Of a DNA stretch of 64,000 nt, positions 52,967-61,396 are shown one piece after another. The stretch's first letter is position 1; each line of letters begins with the position of its first letter. Below the pieces are notes generated by a model. It was not told the origin of the DNA. It was given only the letters and a program-made list of their open reading frames with translations, and did no database searches. Source of the DNA: Streptomyces canus. GTDB taxonomy: Bacteria; Actinomycetota; Actinomycetes; Streptomycetales; Streptomycetaceae. The stretch lies in assembly GCF_030816965.1 (NCBI RefSeq), contig NZ_JAUSYQ010000002.1:5429501-5493500 (forward strand). Direction: 5' to 3'. The translations under genes and the position numbers were made by a program.

Positions 52967-54388
52967 ATGAAGCGTCGGTCGCTTCGCGGATCGTGGGTCC
53001 AGACCATTGCCATGCTCTCTGCGGCGGGGACTCTTGGTCTGGTCCTGAACGTCGCGTCGTCGACGACCGCTCCGGCCGACGTCATGGAAGAGTCTGCGGT
53101 CGATTCCGCTCCCGGTGTGCCGGCTGCGAACGGCGCCGTGAGTGCCGCTTCCGATGCCCGCACACGGCGGCCTGGCCATGACGACGGCGACGGGCTGGAC
53201 GACGGCGACGGGCTAGACGAGGGCGACGGGCTAGACGAGGGCGAAGGGGGCGGCGGGGAGCAACATGAGCGGCCTGGTCCATCTGACCAGCAGGACCAGC
53301 AGGACCAGCAGGATCAGCAGGACCAGCAGGATTCACCTGGCCAGCACGATGAGGACGACCAGCACGACCAGCACGACCAGCACGACCAGCACGACCAGCA
53401 CGATGAGCATGGTCCGCAAGGTCCGCAGGGCCCGCAGGGCCCGCAGGGTTTCCAGGGCGATACCGGTGCGCAGGGCGCCCAGGGCGGCGTCGGTGCGCAA
53501 GGCAGTCAGGGTTTCCAGGGTGGTCCCGGCAGCCAGGGAAGTCAGGGTTTCCAGGGCAGCCAAGGCGATACCGGTGCGCAGGGCTTCCAGGGCGGTACCG
53601 GTGCGCAGGGTAACCAAGGCGGTACCGGAGCTCAGGGTGCTCAGGGCGGTGCCGGGACACCAGGGGCTCAGGGTGGGACCGGGGCGCAGGGAATTCAGGG
53701 CAGTCAGGGCGGTACCGGCGCGCAGGGCAACCAGGGCGGCACAGGCCCGCAGGGTAGCCAGGGCGGGGTCGGGGCGCAGGGCAGCCAGGGCAGTCAGGGC
53801 GGTACCGGAGCTCAGGGCGCTCAGGGCGGTGCCGGGACACCAGGGGCTCAGGGTGGGACCGGGGCGCAGGGAATTCAGGGCAGTCAGGGCGGTACCGGCG
53901 CGCAGGGCAACCAGGGCGGCACAGGCCCGCAGGGTAGCCAGGGCGGCGTCGGTGCGCAGGGCAACCAGGGCAGTCAGGGCGGTACTGGCGCGCAGGGTGC
54001 TCAGGGCGGTGCCGGGACACCAGGGGCTCAGGGTGGGACCGGGGCGCAGGGAATTCAGGGCAGTCAGGGCGGTACTGGCGCGCAGGGCAACCAGGGCGGC
54101 ACAGGCCCGCAGGGCAACCAGGGCGGCGTCGGTGCGCAGGGCGTGCAGGGCAGTCAAGGCGGTACGGGCGCGCAGGGCGGTCAGGGTGGGCTCGGCCCGC
54201 AGGGCGTCCAGGGCGGGACCGGGGCACAGGGCATGCAGGGCAATCAGGGCGGTACCGGTGCTCAGGGCAGCCAGGGCACCCACTACCCGACCGACTGGCA
54301 CTCCAGGAACCAGATCTCTTATGTGGTGGCCAACCTGATCGCGATGAAGGATGGCGCCGAACGCTGCGGCGGTCTCCTGCTGGTGTGA
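52967..54388 (+). CDS. Secreted collagen-like repeat protein
   Basis: A 473-residue protein. A signal-like N-terminus (R-R-S-L-R then a hydrophobic core) is followed by short repeats (D-G-D-G-L-D, then Q-Q-D and Q-H-D triplets). About 290 residues of Gly-x-y follow, with Q-G at most positions (A-Q-G, T-G-A, N-Q-G), then a 36-residue tail with one Cys. No sorting signal or transmembrane anchor, so release or non-covalent binding is likely. Bacterial collagens form triple helices; here y is mostly Gln, Ala or Gly and proline is scarce, so stability by Pro is unlikely. ATG with AGGAGGG upstream. Large internal DNA repeats are listed separately. Confidence 0.83.
   Translation: MKRRSLRGSWVQTIAMLSAAGTLGLVLNVASSTTAPADVMEESAVDSAPGVPAANGAVSAASDARTRRPGHDDGDGLDDGDGLDEGDGLDEGEGGGGEQHERPGPSDQQDQQDQQDQQDQQDSPGQHDEDDQHDQHDQHDQHDQHDEHGPQGPQGPQGPQGFQGDTGAQGAQGGVGAQGSQGFQGGPGSQGSQGFQGSQGDTGAQGFQGGTGAQGNQGGTGAQGAQGGAGTPGAQGGTGAQGIQGSQGGTGAQGNQGGTGPQGSQGGVGAQGSQGSQGGTGAQGAQGGAGTPGAQGGTGAQGIQGSQGGTGAQGNQGGTGPQGSQGGVGAQGNQGSQGGTGAQGAQGGAGTPGAQGGTGAQGIQGSQGGTGAQGNQGGTGPQGNQGGVGAQGVQGSQGGTGAQGGQGGLGPQGVQGGTGAQGMQGNQGGTGAQGSQGTHYPTDWHSRNQISYVVANLIAMKDGAERCGGLLLV
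53165..53410 (+). repeat. Short tandem repeats (18 bp and 9 bp) in the collagen-like gene
   Basis: First an 18-bp unit GACGAGGGCGACGGGCTA-like about four times (to about 53240), then CAGCAGGAC (9 bp) about five times, then CAGCACGAC (9 bp) about five times. They encode acidic D-G-D-G-L-D and hydrophilic Q-Q-D / Q-H-D tracts. Length variation by slippage is expected. Confidence 0.85.
53641..54180 (+). repeat. Three 180-bp tandem repeats in the collagen-like gene
   Basis: Units at 53641, 53821 and 54001. The first 120 bp of units 1 and 2 are identical, and the first 60 bp of all three are identical; the third diverges at its end. Each encodes 60 residues of Gly-x-y, including the only T-P-G triplet. 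The pattern indicates recent duplication by unequal exchange. Confidence 0.95.
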
Positions 54389-54589
54389 GTGCGCGCGATG
54401 GCGGGCACGAACGCAGCGTGCCGGACAGGTGCGGCGACGCCTCAGCTCGGCGTTCACCGTAACGGAGCCCTACCGGAAGGCTCACGAAGATCTTGCTGAG
54501 GGGGCTGCCCGGCTGTGGGCCGGGCGGCCCGGCTGTCAGGGTCGGCAGGTCGGGCGGCCCGCGCAATACGGCGGATCCCGGATCGGCTT

Positions 54590-54876
54590 TCAGGAGCCCG
54601 GTGACGCGAGGCGTCGCAGGCGGCCGGCGGCCTCGTGGAGAACGTCGTCCCGCTTGCAGAACGCGAACCGCACGAACGGTGCCCCGGCCTCGCGGTGGTC
54701 GTAGAAGACCGCGTTGGGAATGGCCACCACGCCCGCGCGCTCCGGAAGGGCGCGGCAGAAGGCGAAGCCGTCCTTCTCGCCGCGGGGGCGGATGTCGGTG
54801 GTGATGACGTCAGGAACTGCTTCGCCGAGCGCACGGCCGCCACCAGCCCCGGGGCCGACGTGACCCAGGCGACGCC
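54590..54876 (-). pseudogene. Aminotransferase class I/II fragment A (internally deleted)
   Basis: One frame reads W-V-T-S-A-P-G-L-V-A-A-V-R-S-A-K-Q-F-L-T, as after the PLP lysine loop of DapC/kynurenine-type aminotransferases. It then changes frame at about 54815 to T-T-D-I-R-P-R-G-E-K-D-G-F-A-F, through R-F-A-F-C-K to the normal C-terminal end. Some 55 residues between these blocks and the whole N-terminus are missing. The last 150 bp closely resemble fragment B, 1.4 kb away. Confidence 0.8.
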
Positions 54877-55045
54877 TCGTTGGCCTGCCTGTTCCTATGT
54901 CGTGCGACAGGCCCCTCTGCGGATCTCCGCACTGGCGGTGAGCGGGCCGCACAACCTGTCCGGACCGGTCTGCCGGCCGTTCCGACGGGCTCAGTGACGC
55001 GGCACTGTCCGTCGTATCCTGACCACACACGGGAAGGAGCCGTCC

Positions 55046-55600
55046 ATGAGCGCCGACGCGATCGTGCACACCGAGTTCCCCAAGGGGTACACGGTCCTGT
55101 TCGGGGCCGACGGAAAGGTGATCATGACCCCGCAGAGCGAAGAGCACTCCAGCACCATCAGATCGATGCAGATCGACTCCGCTCTTGCCCTCGGCCGTCA
55201 CGCGAAGGTCACCTCCGACGTCTACATCGACTTCCCCGCGGACGAGAACTCCGCCCCCGACCTGGCGATCCTGCGCGAGGATGCACGCAAGGAGGGCAAG
55301 CGCTACAGCTTCGAGGACGTCCTGCTGATCTCCGAGGTCGTCTCGACCTCTTCCGCACGCAAGGACTACGACGACTGCACCGCGAAGTACGGCCGCTACG
55401 GAATCCCGATCTACCTGGTCGTGGACCCCTACGCCCAGGAAGTCGTCCTTCACACCCAGCCGACCGCCACCGGTTACATCGCGGCACACACCCACAAGTA
55501 CGGCACGGGCAAGCTCCCCATCCCCCTGGCCGACGGCCGCACCTTCACCCTCGACCTCGACGAACTCCCGCGCCCGGAGCCCGAGGCGGACGCCCGCTGA
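55046..55600 (+). CDS. Uma2-family (DUF820) putative nuclease
   Basis: A 184-residue protein with the PD-(D/E)xK-like core of the Uma2 family: A-P-D-L-A-I-L, then L-L-I-S-E-V-V-S-T-S-S-A-R-K-D-Y and K-Y-G-R-Y-G-I-P-I-Y-L-V-V-D-P. Streptomyces genomes carry dozens of such genes, and their activity is untested in most cases. GGAAGGAG lies eight bases before the ATG. It is flanked by the two aminotransferase fragments, as if it had arrived in or between copies of that gene. Confidence 0.87.
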   Translation: MSADAIVHTEFPKGYTVLFGADGKVIMTPQSEEHSSTIRSMQIDSALALGRHAKVTSDVYIDFPADENSAPDLAILREDARKEGKRYSFEDVLLISEVVSTSSARKDYDDCTAKYGRYGIPIYLVVDPYAQEVVLHTQPTATGYIAAHTHKYGTGKLPIPLADGRTFTLDLDELPRPEPEADAR

Positions 55601-55986
55601 CGAAGGACTCCCGGTGCGGCCGTGCCGCCGGAATCCCCTCGGCGTCGGCGTGGTCGGGCTTGATCGACGGCCCGCCCGGACTCGGTAGGCGGTAGGCGGC
55701 AGGCGCGTGACCGTCGGCAGGTCGGCAGGTCGCTGGTGGCTTGACTCTGCGCCCCGTCCCCAGTGCCCTCAGCACCCCGGATGTGCCGCTGGGGCGACGG
55801 GGTCCTTCTTCCCGAGCGAAGCCGGGACGGAGGGGGCCGGGCACAGCTCCTGGTTCCGACGGCCTCGGCCGGAGCAGGGGCGACAGGGCGGGAGGGTCGG
55901 CCGGCCGCTCGCGTCGGCACCCTCCGTCACGCGACGCGCCCGCGCGAGCGGAAATCCCCAAGGCGGGTGCGGCCCCGCGGCTTGAC
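55601..55986. other. 386-bp gap with short direct repeats
   Basis: No gene recognised. GGTAGGCGGTAGGCGG and GTCGGCAGGTCGGCAGGTCG direct repeats lie near 55683-55731. The flank just before fragment B looks like scrambled junction DNA. Confidence 0.4.
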
Positions 55987-56351
55987 CTACGACTTCAGGC
56001 GCTTCACAGCCTCCTGGAGTACCTCGGTCTGCTTGCAGAAGGCGAACCGCACGAAGGGCGCGCCCGCCTCACGGTGGTCGTAGAAGACGGCGTTCGGGAT
56101 CGCGACCACGCCCGCGCGCTCCGGCAGCGCCCGGCAGAAGGCGAAGCCGTCCTTCTCGCCGAGGGGGCGGATGTCGGTGGTGATGAAGTAGGTTCCCGCA
56201 GGCCGGAACACCTCGAAGCCCGCCTGAGTGAGCCCCGCAGCCAGCAGGTCCCGCTTGGCCAGCATGTCCGCGCGGAACGCGGTGAAGTAGCTGTCGGGAG
56301 CGCGAGGGCCTCGGCGACGGCGTACTGGAACGGGCCGGAAGGCGACACCTC
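55987..56351 (-). pseudogene. Aminotransferase class I/II fragment B (5' truncated, frameshifted)
   Basis: Starts abruptly at V-S-P-S-G-P-F-Q-Y-A-V-A-E-A-L-A-L-P, loses one base near 56300, and continues in the next frame as D-S-Y-F-T-A-F-R, then F-R-P-A-G-T-Y-F-I-T-T-D-I to R-F-A-F-C-K and the natural stop. It is the C-terminal 120 residues of a PLP-dependent aminotransferase without its PLP lysine. The first residues follow on from where the first block of fragment A stops. Confidence 0.82.
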
Positions 56352-56590
56352 GTTCGTACACTCATTCGCGTGTCGTGCAACACGTACCAGCTCGGCCGGT
56401 CCCGAACAGCACGCGGGATCTTCACCACACCAACGTCCTCCCGAAGATCGCCGGACGCCTACACGTCGAGCTGCCCGGCAGCGCGTCATCCGCAAGGCGC
56501 CACGTTACGATGCGAGCAGTCGCGCCCTGTCCGTCCGATGGGAGCAGCGCAGACCACCTCGGACGTCGGTGGAGGGGAGGCGACGAGGGA

Positions 56591-56971
56591 GTGACCAAGC
56601 ACTCGGATGGAATTCGGGCCCGGGGCGAACTCGAAGCACAGGTGATGGCCTTGCTGCACGCCTCAGCCGAGGGGTTGACCCCCGCGGAGACCAGGCAGGC
56701 CCTGGGTGGCGGCCCCTCGTACAGCACGGTCGTGACGACGTTGACGCGTCTGTACACCAAAGGACTCCTCACCCGGCTCGCGCGGGGACGCGCTTTCGCC
56801 TACCAGCCGGTCTCCGACGAGAGCGGCCTGGTCGCCCTGCAGATGACCCAGGTCCTCCGCGGCCGACGCGACCGCGCGGCAGTGCTGCAGCGATTCGTCA
56901 GCAATCTGTCGGCCGACGACGAGCAATTGCTCCGCTCGCTGCTCGCCGGAGGCACCCTCAAGGACGACTGA
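56591..56971 (+). CDS. BlaI/MecI/CopY-family repressor
   Basis: A 126-residue winged-helix repressor: G-E-L-E-A-Q-V-M-A-L-L-H near the start, T-P-A-E-T-R-Q-A-L, Y-S-T-V-V-T-T-L-T-R-L-Y-T-K-G-L-L and a C-terminal dimerisation helix. GTG at 56591 with GGAGG ten bases upstream; the frame is open earlier but contains fragment-B flank. It is followed after 24 bp by an M56 peptidase. In the classic Bla/Mec systems the peptidase inactivates the repressor on sensing an antibiotic. Targets here are unknown. Confidence 0.9.
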   Translation: MTKHSDGIRARGELEAQVMALLHASAEGLTPAETRQALGGGPSYSTVVTTLTRLYTKGLLTRLARGRAFAYQPVSDESGLVALQMTQVLRGRRDRAAVLQRFVSNLSADDEQLLRSLLAGGTLKDD

Positions 56972-56995
56972 CGGGGGCTCAGGGGGTTCCTCACC

Positions 56996-57946
56996 ATGCA
57001 CTACTTCGTCTACGTCCCGCTCCTGTGCTCCTTGGTGGCTTCCCTGGGCGCCCGCCCGGTCTCGGAGAGGCTCGCGCCGGACCTCGCGACCCGGGTCCTG
57101 ACAGCGAGTGCCCTCGTGCTCGCCGCCAGCAGCACCGCCGCGCTCGGGTTACTGGCCTGCGCCGGCCTGCTGCGCGTGCCGCAACTGGCTCTTGCAGGCC
57201 GGTGGTCGCTCCGCATGGTCGACCGGGCCGGGCTCGACCCGGATCCGGTCGCTGTCGGGTCCGGACTGCTGGTGCTGGTTGCCGTCCTCGCCGCCACGCG
57301 GCTGCTCGCACGGTGGATCGCGACGCTGCGCAGAGTCCATGTCGAGGCCGCGGGCCTGCCGGGTGACGAGGACGTGGTGGTGGTCGGCACCGAGGTGCCG
57401 GAGGCGTTCTCCGTGCCCGGGCGCCCAGGCCGGATCGTGGTGTCGGCCGGAATGCTCGCCGCGCTGGACCAGCGAGAGCGCCGGGTGCTGATCGCCCATG
57501 AGCACGCTCACTTGACCCACCGTCACCATGTTCACGTTGCCCTGGCGCACTTGGCGGCGGTCGTGAACCCTCTGCTGAGGCCGCTCGCCTCAGCCGTGGA
57601 GTTCACGGTCGAACGATGGGCGGACGAGACCGCCGCCACGGCGACCGGCAGTGACCGTCGGCTGGTTGCACGGACGGTCGCCAAGGCCGCCCTGGCCGTA
57701 CGTGAGGCGGTCGGCCGGAACACGCCGCCTTTCGCTCTCGGGTTCGCAGCCCCCTCCGAAGTACCGGAGCCCGGACCTGTGCCCCGCCGTGTCGCCGCGC
57801 TGCTCGCGCCCCCGCTGCGGGGTGGCATCCCGCTGATCCTGGTGATCGCGGGCATCGCCCTGTTGAGCCTCCTGTCCTCGGCCGAGGCCACACGCGACCT
57901 GCTCGACCTCGTGGAGATGGCGAGAAGGGCCGCCGCGGCTTCCTGA
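56996..57946 (+). CDS. M56-family membrane metallopeptidase
   Basis: A 316-residue protein with about four membrane helices and the zinc motif H168-E-H-A-H172, with a downstream E-R-W-A-D-E-T third-ligand motif near residue 206. It has no C-terminal penicillin-binding sensor, so unlike BlaR1 it must sense by another route. Paired with the BlaI-type repressor in the same operon. The pair is very common in Streptomyces. Adjacent downstream (107 bp) is the AsnB-like operon, which it could control. Confidence 0.88.
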   Translation: MHYFVYVPLLCSLVASLGARPVSERLAPDLATRVLTASALVLAASSTAALGLLACAGLLRVPQLALAGRWSLRMVDRAGLDPDPVAVGSGLLVLVAVLAATRLLARWIATLRRVHVEAAGLPGDEDVVVVGTEVPEAFSVPGRPGRIVVSAGMLAALDQRERRVLIAHEHAHLTHRHHVHVALAHLAAVVNPLLRPLASAVEFTVERWADETAATATGSDRRLVARTVAKAALAVREAVGRNTPPFALGFAAPSEVPEPGPVPRRVAALLAPPLRGGIPLILVIAGIALLSLLSSAEATRDLLDLVEMARRAAAAS

Positions 57947-58053
57947 CGGGACCGCTCCGTCGGCGAGCTCAGCGAGGACTCAGCACACCTTCAGCGGGTG
58001 GCTCAGTCGGTCGGGAGATCGTCGGAGCGTTGCCTCACGAAGGAAGGTGCGCA

Positions 58054-59913
58054 ATGTCTGCGGTAGCCGGCTGGGTCGACCATCGCCGTGATCTGTCCAC
58101 TCGGGTCAGCGTGGTCACGGCCATGGCGCGGACCATGGTGAACCGTGGGCCGGAGGGCGAGCACGTCTGGAGCAGTCCGTACGCCGTCCTCGCCGGCCGT
58201 GGCCGTGCCGCCGAGGGTGTGGGTGGCGCACAGTTCGCGGTGATCGGGTCGGAGGGCCGGCGGATCGTGGTCAGCCTCGCCGGCCGACTGGACAACCGGC
58301 GCGGCGTCTCGCAGGAGCTGGGACTGGGTGATCACGGGGCCGCGGACCTCCCCGTCGCCGAACTGGTCGGACGCGCCTTCCTGCGGTGGGGGCCGGGGTG
58401 CGCGGAGCACCTGGAGGGCATGTTCGCCTTCGCGCTGTGGGACGAGCGGCGGCAGGAGCTGTTCATGGCGCGGGACCGTCTCGGCACCCGAGCGCTCTTC
58501 TACTACCCGACGCCGACCGGGGTGCTCTTCGCCTCGGAACGCAAGGCGCTGCTCGCCCACCCCGAGGTGACGGCGGCCGTGGACGCGGACGGGCTGCGCG
58601 AGCTGATCTCGCACGCGGGCACTCCGGGGGCGGCCGTGTTCCGCGGAATGCGCCAGGTACCCAGCGGGTGCGTCGTGCGTTTCGGCCCGGACGGTGAGCG
58701 TACGGAGCGGTATTGGGCCCTGCGGTCCGGTGAGCACGGAGACGACCTGGCCACCACCGTCCGTACGGTCCGATCGCTGCTTGAGGACGCCGTAGCGCGG
58801 CAGATCGACACGGCAGTGCCCACGGCCGTACTGCTGTCGGGTGGGCTGGACTCCAGCGCGATCAGCGCACTGGCTGCCGGAGCGCTGAGACGGCGTGGCG
58901 CCGGACCGCTGCGGGCGTTCACGGTCGGTTTCGCGGACCAGGCCGAGCACTTCCGCGCCGACGAGGTGTGGAACACCCCGGACGACCCGTTCGTCGCGGA
59001 CGTCGCGCGCCATGTGGGAGCCGAGTTGACGCCCCTCGTGCTGGACACCGGACGGCTCCTCGATCCGGCAGCCCGTCAGGCCGCTCTGCACGCCCGGGAC
59101 CTGCCCAGCTGCCTCGGCCACACGAACACGTCCCTCTATCTGGTGTGCCGGGCCGCGGCCGGACACACGCCCGCCGCCCTGCACGGCGACCCGGCGGACG
59201 CGGTGTTCGGCGGCTTCACCTGGGCGTACAAGCCGGAACTGCTGAACGCCCGGACCCTGCCGTGGGTCGCCCGCGCCGCGTCCGGCGGCGGCAGGGCAGG
59301 AATGGGCGGTGATCTGCTCGACGAACAGCTCCTGAAGGAGCTGGACATTCCCGGCTACAGCGCCGCCCGCCACAGCGAGGCCGTCGCCGAGGTGGCCCCC
59401 GTGGCAGGCGAGTCCGAACGTGACCGCCGACTGCGGGAGATCTCCTATCTGCACCTGACGCGCTGGCCCGAGACCCTCATCGGGCACAGCGAGGCACTGA
59501 GCACCGCGGCGGGGCTGCAGCTGCGGTGGCCATTCGCCGACCACCGTCTGATCGAGTACGTCTACAACACGCCGTGGTCGATGAAGAGCTTCGACGGCCG
59601 CGAGAAGAGCCTGTTGCGTGCGGCGGCCATGGACGTGCTGCCCGAGTCCGTGGTGAACCGTACGAAGTCGCCCTTCCCCGTCATCCAGGACGAGGCGTAC
59701 GGGCGTGCCCTGTGCCGGGAAATGACCGAGCTGGTCAACGACCCCTCGGCGCCCGCTGCCGAGGTGCTGAACGCCGATGCCGTGCGCGCGCTCGTGGCCG
59801 ACCCCTCGTCCCTGGCGTCCGGGCCGCGCGCCTGGGTGGCGCGGGCAGGCGCCGAGATGCTGCTCCAGCTCAACACCTGGTTGCAGACGTATCGGGTGCG
59901 CCTCGAACTCTGA
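58054..59913 (+). CDS. Asparagine-synthetase-like ATP-dependent amide ligase without glutaminase residues
   Basis: A 619-residue member of the AsnB family. The C-terminal ATP-pyrophosphatase domain is intact (S-G-G-L-D-S-S at 262-268). In the N-terminal domain the nucleophile Cys2 is Ser (M-S-A-V-A-G-W), R-G-P-D is R-G-P-E, and the glutamine-binding N-G-E is replaced (L-A-G-R-L-D at 75-80). It therefore cannot release ammonia from glutamine. The same loss is known in beta-lactam synthetase and lasso cyclases, which join an amine in the substrate itself. An intramolecular or external-amine amide product is inferred. ATG has AAGGAAGG just upstream. First gene of a five-gene operon. Confidence 0.85.
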   Translation: MSAVAGWVDHRRDLSTRVSVVTAMARTMVNRGPEGEHVWSSPYAVLAGRGRAAEGVGGAQFAVIGSEGRRIVVSLAGRLDNRRGVSQELGLGDHGAADLPVAELVGRAFLRWGPGCAEHLEGMFAFALWDERRQELFMARDRLGTRALFYYPTPTGVLFASERKALLAHPEVTAAVDADGLRELISHAGTPGAAVFRGMRQVPSGCVVRFGPDGERTERYWALRSGEHGDDLATTVRTVRSLLEDAVARQIDTAVPTAVLLSGGLDSSAISALAAGALRRRGAGPLRAFTVGFADQAEHFRADEVWNTPDDPFVADVARHVGAELTPLVLDTGRLLDPAARQAALHARDLPSCLGHTNTSLYLVCRAAAGHTPAALHGDPADAVFGGFTWAYKPELLNARTLPWVARAASGGGRAGMGGDLLDEQLLKELDIPGYSAARHSEAVAEVAPVAGESERDRRLREISYLHLTRWPETLIGHSEALSTAAGLQLRWPFADHRLIEYVYNTPWSMKSFDGREKSLLRAAAMDVLPESVVNRTKSPFPVIQDEAYGRALCREMTELVNDPSAPAAEVLNADAVRALVADPSSLASGPRAWVARAGAEMLLQLNTWLQTYRVRLEL

Positions 59914-59979
59914 ACGGTGCCGCAGCCCTCCACGCCTGCCAAGGCCCCTACAACCCACTACTCACAGCAGGGAACCCAC

Positions 59980-60894
59980 ATGACGAACGTCTCGCGCCCC
60001 GCGCGTGCTCTGGCCGCGGCGTCGCTCGCCGTCCTGTCCTTGGCGGGCTGCGCCGCCGATGTCGCGCAGGCCGCCCCGGCACACTCCGACGCGGCGACCC
60101 GGGTCCACGGACCCCACCCCGTCGACGTCCTCCTTGCCAACAAGCAGCTCGACGTGCCCGGCCGCCTCTCGGCCGGGACGATCACCTTCAACTTCCGTAC
60201 CACTGACACCAAGGGACACACGGTACTGCTGGTACGTCTGAAGGACGGGGCCACCGTCAAGGACTACCTGGCGCAGCTCGCGACGATCTCGCACGACCCG
60301 GCGCACGCCGCCGAGGCCGCGCGCACGGCAGCCGACGAGGCCGAGAACCTGGGCGGTGCCGTCGTGGACCAGTCCGCCCCCGGGTCGTTCACAACCGTGC
60401 TCTCCGCGGGCACCTACCACCTACTGGACTTCAGCTCCGTCGGCGTGTCCGACCCCGACCCGGCGGTCACCTCGTTCCAGGTGACCGGGCACACCCGCCA
60501 CGCCGCCGTTCCGGCGCCGGACGCCGTGATCGTCCAGGCCGACGTGGATGGGAAGGCCCGATACGTGGTGCCCGATCACCTGCCCGCCGACGGTACGGTC
60601 CTGGTGACCAACGAGTCCTCGGCCGGCGAGGAGGCCACGCTCACCCCGGTCGAACCCGGCACCACCGATGCCGACCTGGCGGCATACTTCGCCTCTTTCG
60701 CTACCGGCACGCAGGTGGCGAACCCCTTCACCGGACCCACGGTCGGCATGCCGGTGATGAGCCCCGGCCGCCAGGGTCTGATGCACTACGCGATCCCGGC
60801 CGGAACATACGCACTGGCCTCGTACGCCGTCGACCCGGCCAACGGCCGTCGTCGCGCGGCCGAGGGCATGGCCACCGTCGTCACGGTCCGCTGA
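59980..60894 (+). CDS. Predicted lipoprotein of unknown function in the AsnB-like operon
   Basis: A 304-residue exported protein. The signal peptide ends in a lipobox L-A-G-C near residue 22, so membrane anchoring is expected. The mature part is rich in beta strands and Thr/Val, with two similar halves (about 60-150 and 165-290), but has no cofactor motif I recognise. Its start lies 66 bp after the ligase stop. Possible roles are binding the pathway product or shielding the cell. Confidence 0.7.
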   Translation: MTNVSRPARALAAASLAVLSLAGCAADVAQAAPAHSDAATRVHGPHPVDVLLANKQLDVPGRLSAGTITFNFRTTDTKGHTVLLVRLKDGATVKDYLAQLATISHDPAHAAEAARTAADEAENLGGAVVDQSAPGSFTTVLSAGTYHLLDFSSVGVSDPDPAVTSFQVTGHTRHAAVPAPDAVIVQADVDGKARYVVPDHLPADGTVLVTNESSAGEEATLTPVEPGTTDADLAAYFASFATGTQVANPFTGPTVGMPVMSPGRQGLMHYAIPAGTYALASYAVDPANGRRRAAEGMATVVTVR

Positions 60895-60907
60895 CGGAGC
60901 GCGCACG

Positions 60908-61369
60908 ATGGCCAATCTCGTCTTCCCTCTGGTCCTGCTGACGAACGGGCTGGCGGCCGGCGGGCTGATGATCGCGGTGCTCGGCGGCGCCCCGCTGCTG
61001 TTGTCGCTGCCGGTCGACCGCTACGTACCGGTCCATCAGTTCCTCGTCACGCGGTTCGATCCCTTCATGCCGGTCAACCTCGTGTCGGCGCTGCTGCTGG
61101 ACGCCGTCCTCGCCGTGCTGGTCCCGGACACCACCGTCTCGGTGCTGACGGGCACGGCATGCGTGTTCCTCGTCGTCACCATGACGATCTCGCTCGCCAA
61201 GAACGTCCCCATCAACCGCTGGGTCGCCACACTCGACCGCGACAGCCTGCCCGACAACTGGGCGGAGATCGATCCGCGGGTCAAGTGGCGCAACTGGAAC
61301 GCCGTTCGCGCCGCTTTCGGTGTCGCGGCGTTCGTGCTCAACGTGACCGCCGCCGGCTTCCTGCTCTGA
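60908..61369 (+). CDS. DUF1772 membrane protein 1
   Basis: A 153-residue protein with four membrane helices and the family block K-N-V-P-I-N-R-W, then L-P-D-N-W and W-R-N-W-N. DUF1772 includes the fungal anthrone-oxygenase-like proteins, which act without obvious cofactor on aromatic polyketides; bacterial members are mostly uncharacterised. GGAG eight bases before the ATG. 13 bp after the lipoprotein gene and 27 bp before the O-methyltransferase. Confidence 0.83.
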   Translation: MANLVFPLVLLTNGLAAGGLMIAVLGGAPLLLSLPVDRYVPVHQFLVTRFDPFMPVNLVSALLLDAVLAVLVPDTTVSVLTGTACVFLVVTMTISLAKNVPINRWVATLDRDSLPDNWAEIDPRVKWRNWNAVRAAFGVAAFVLNVTAAGFLL

Positions 61370-61396
61370 TCCGACCGATCGACCGAGGAGAACGAC

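Noticed and set aside
53165..54180. Possible CRISPR array
   Set aside because: The repeats are contiguous, coding and in frame, without unique spacers of constant length.
53333..54457. Long minus-strand frames across the collagen-like gene
   Set aside because: They arise from the regular GGC/CAG repeat periodicity; the sense strand has a ribosome site, signal peptide and Gly-x-y pattern.
58054..60894. Lasso peptide cluster around the AsnB-like gene
   Set aside because: No precursor peptide, RRE protein or transglutaminase-type leader peptidase was found next to it, so only the shared loss of glutaminase residues supports the idea.
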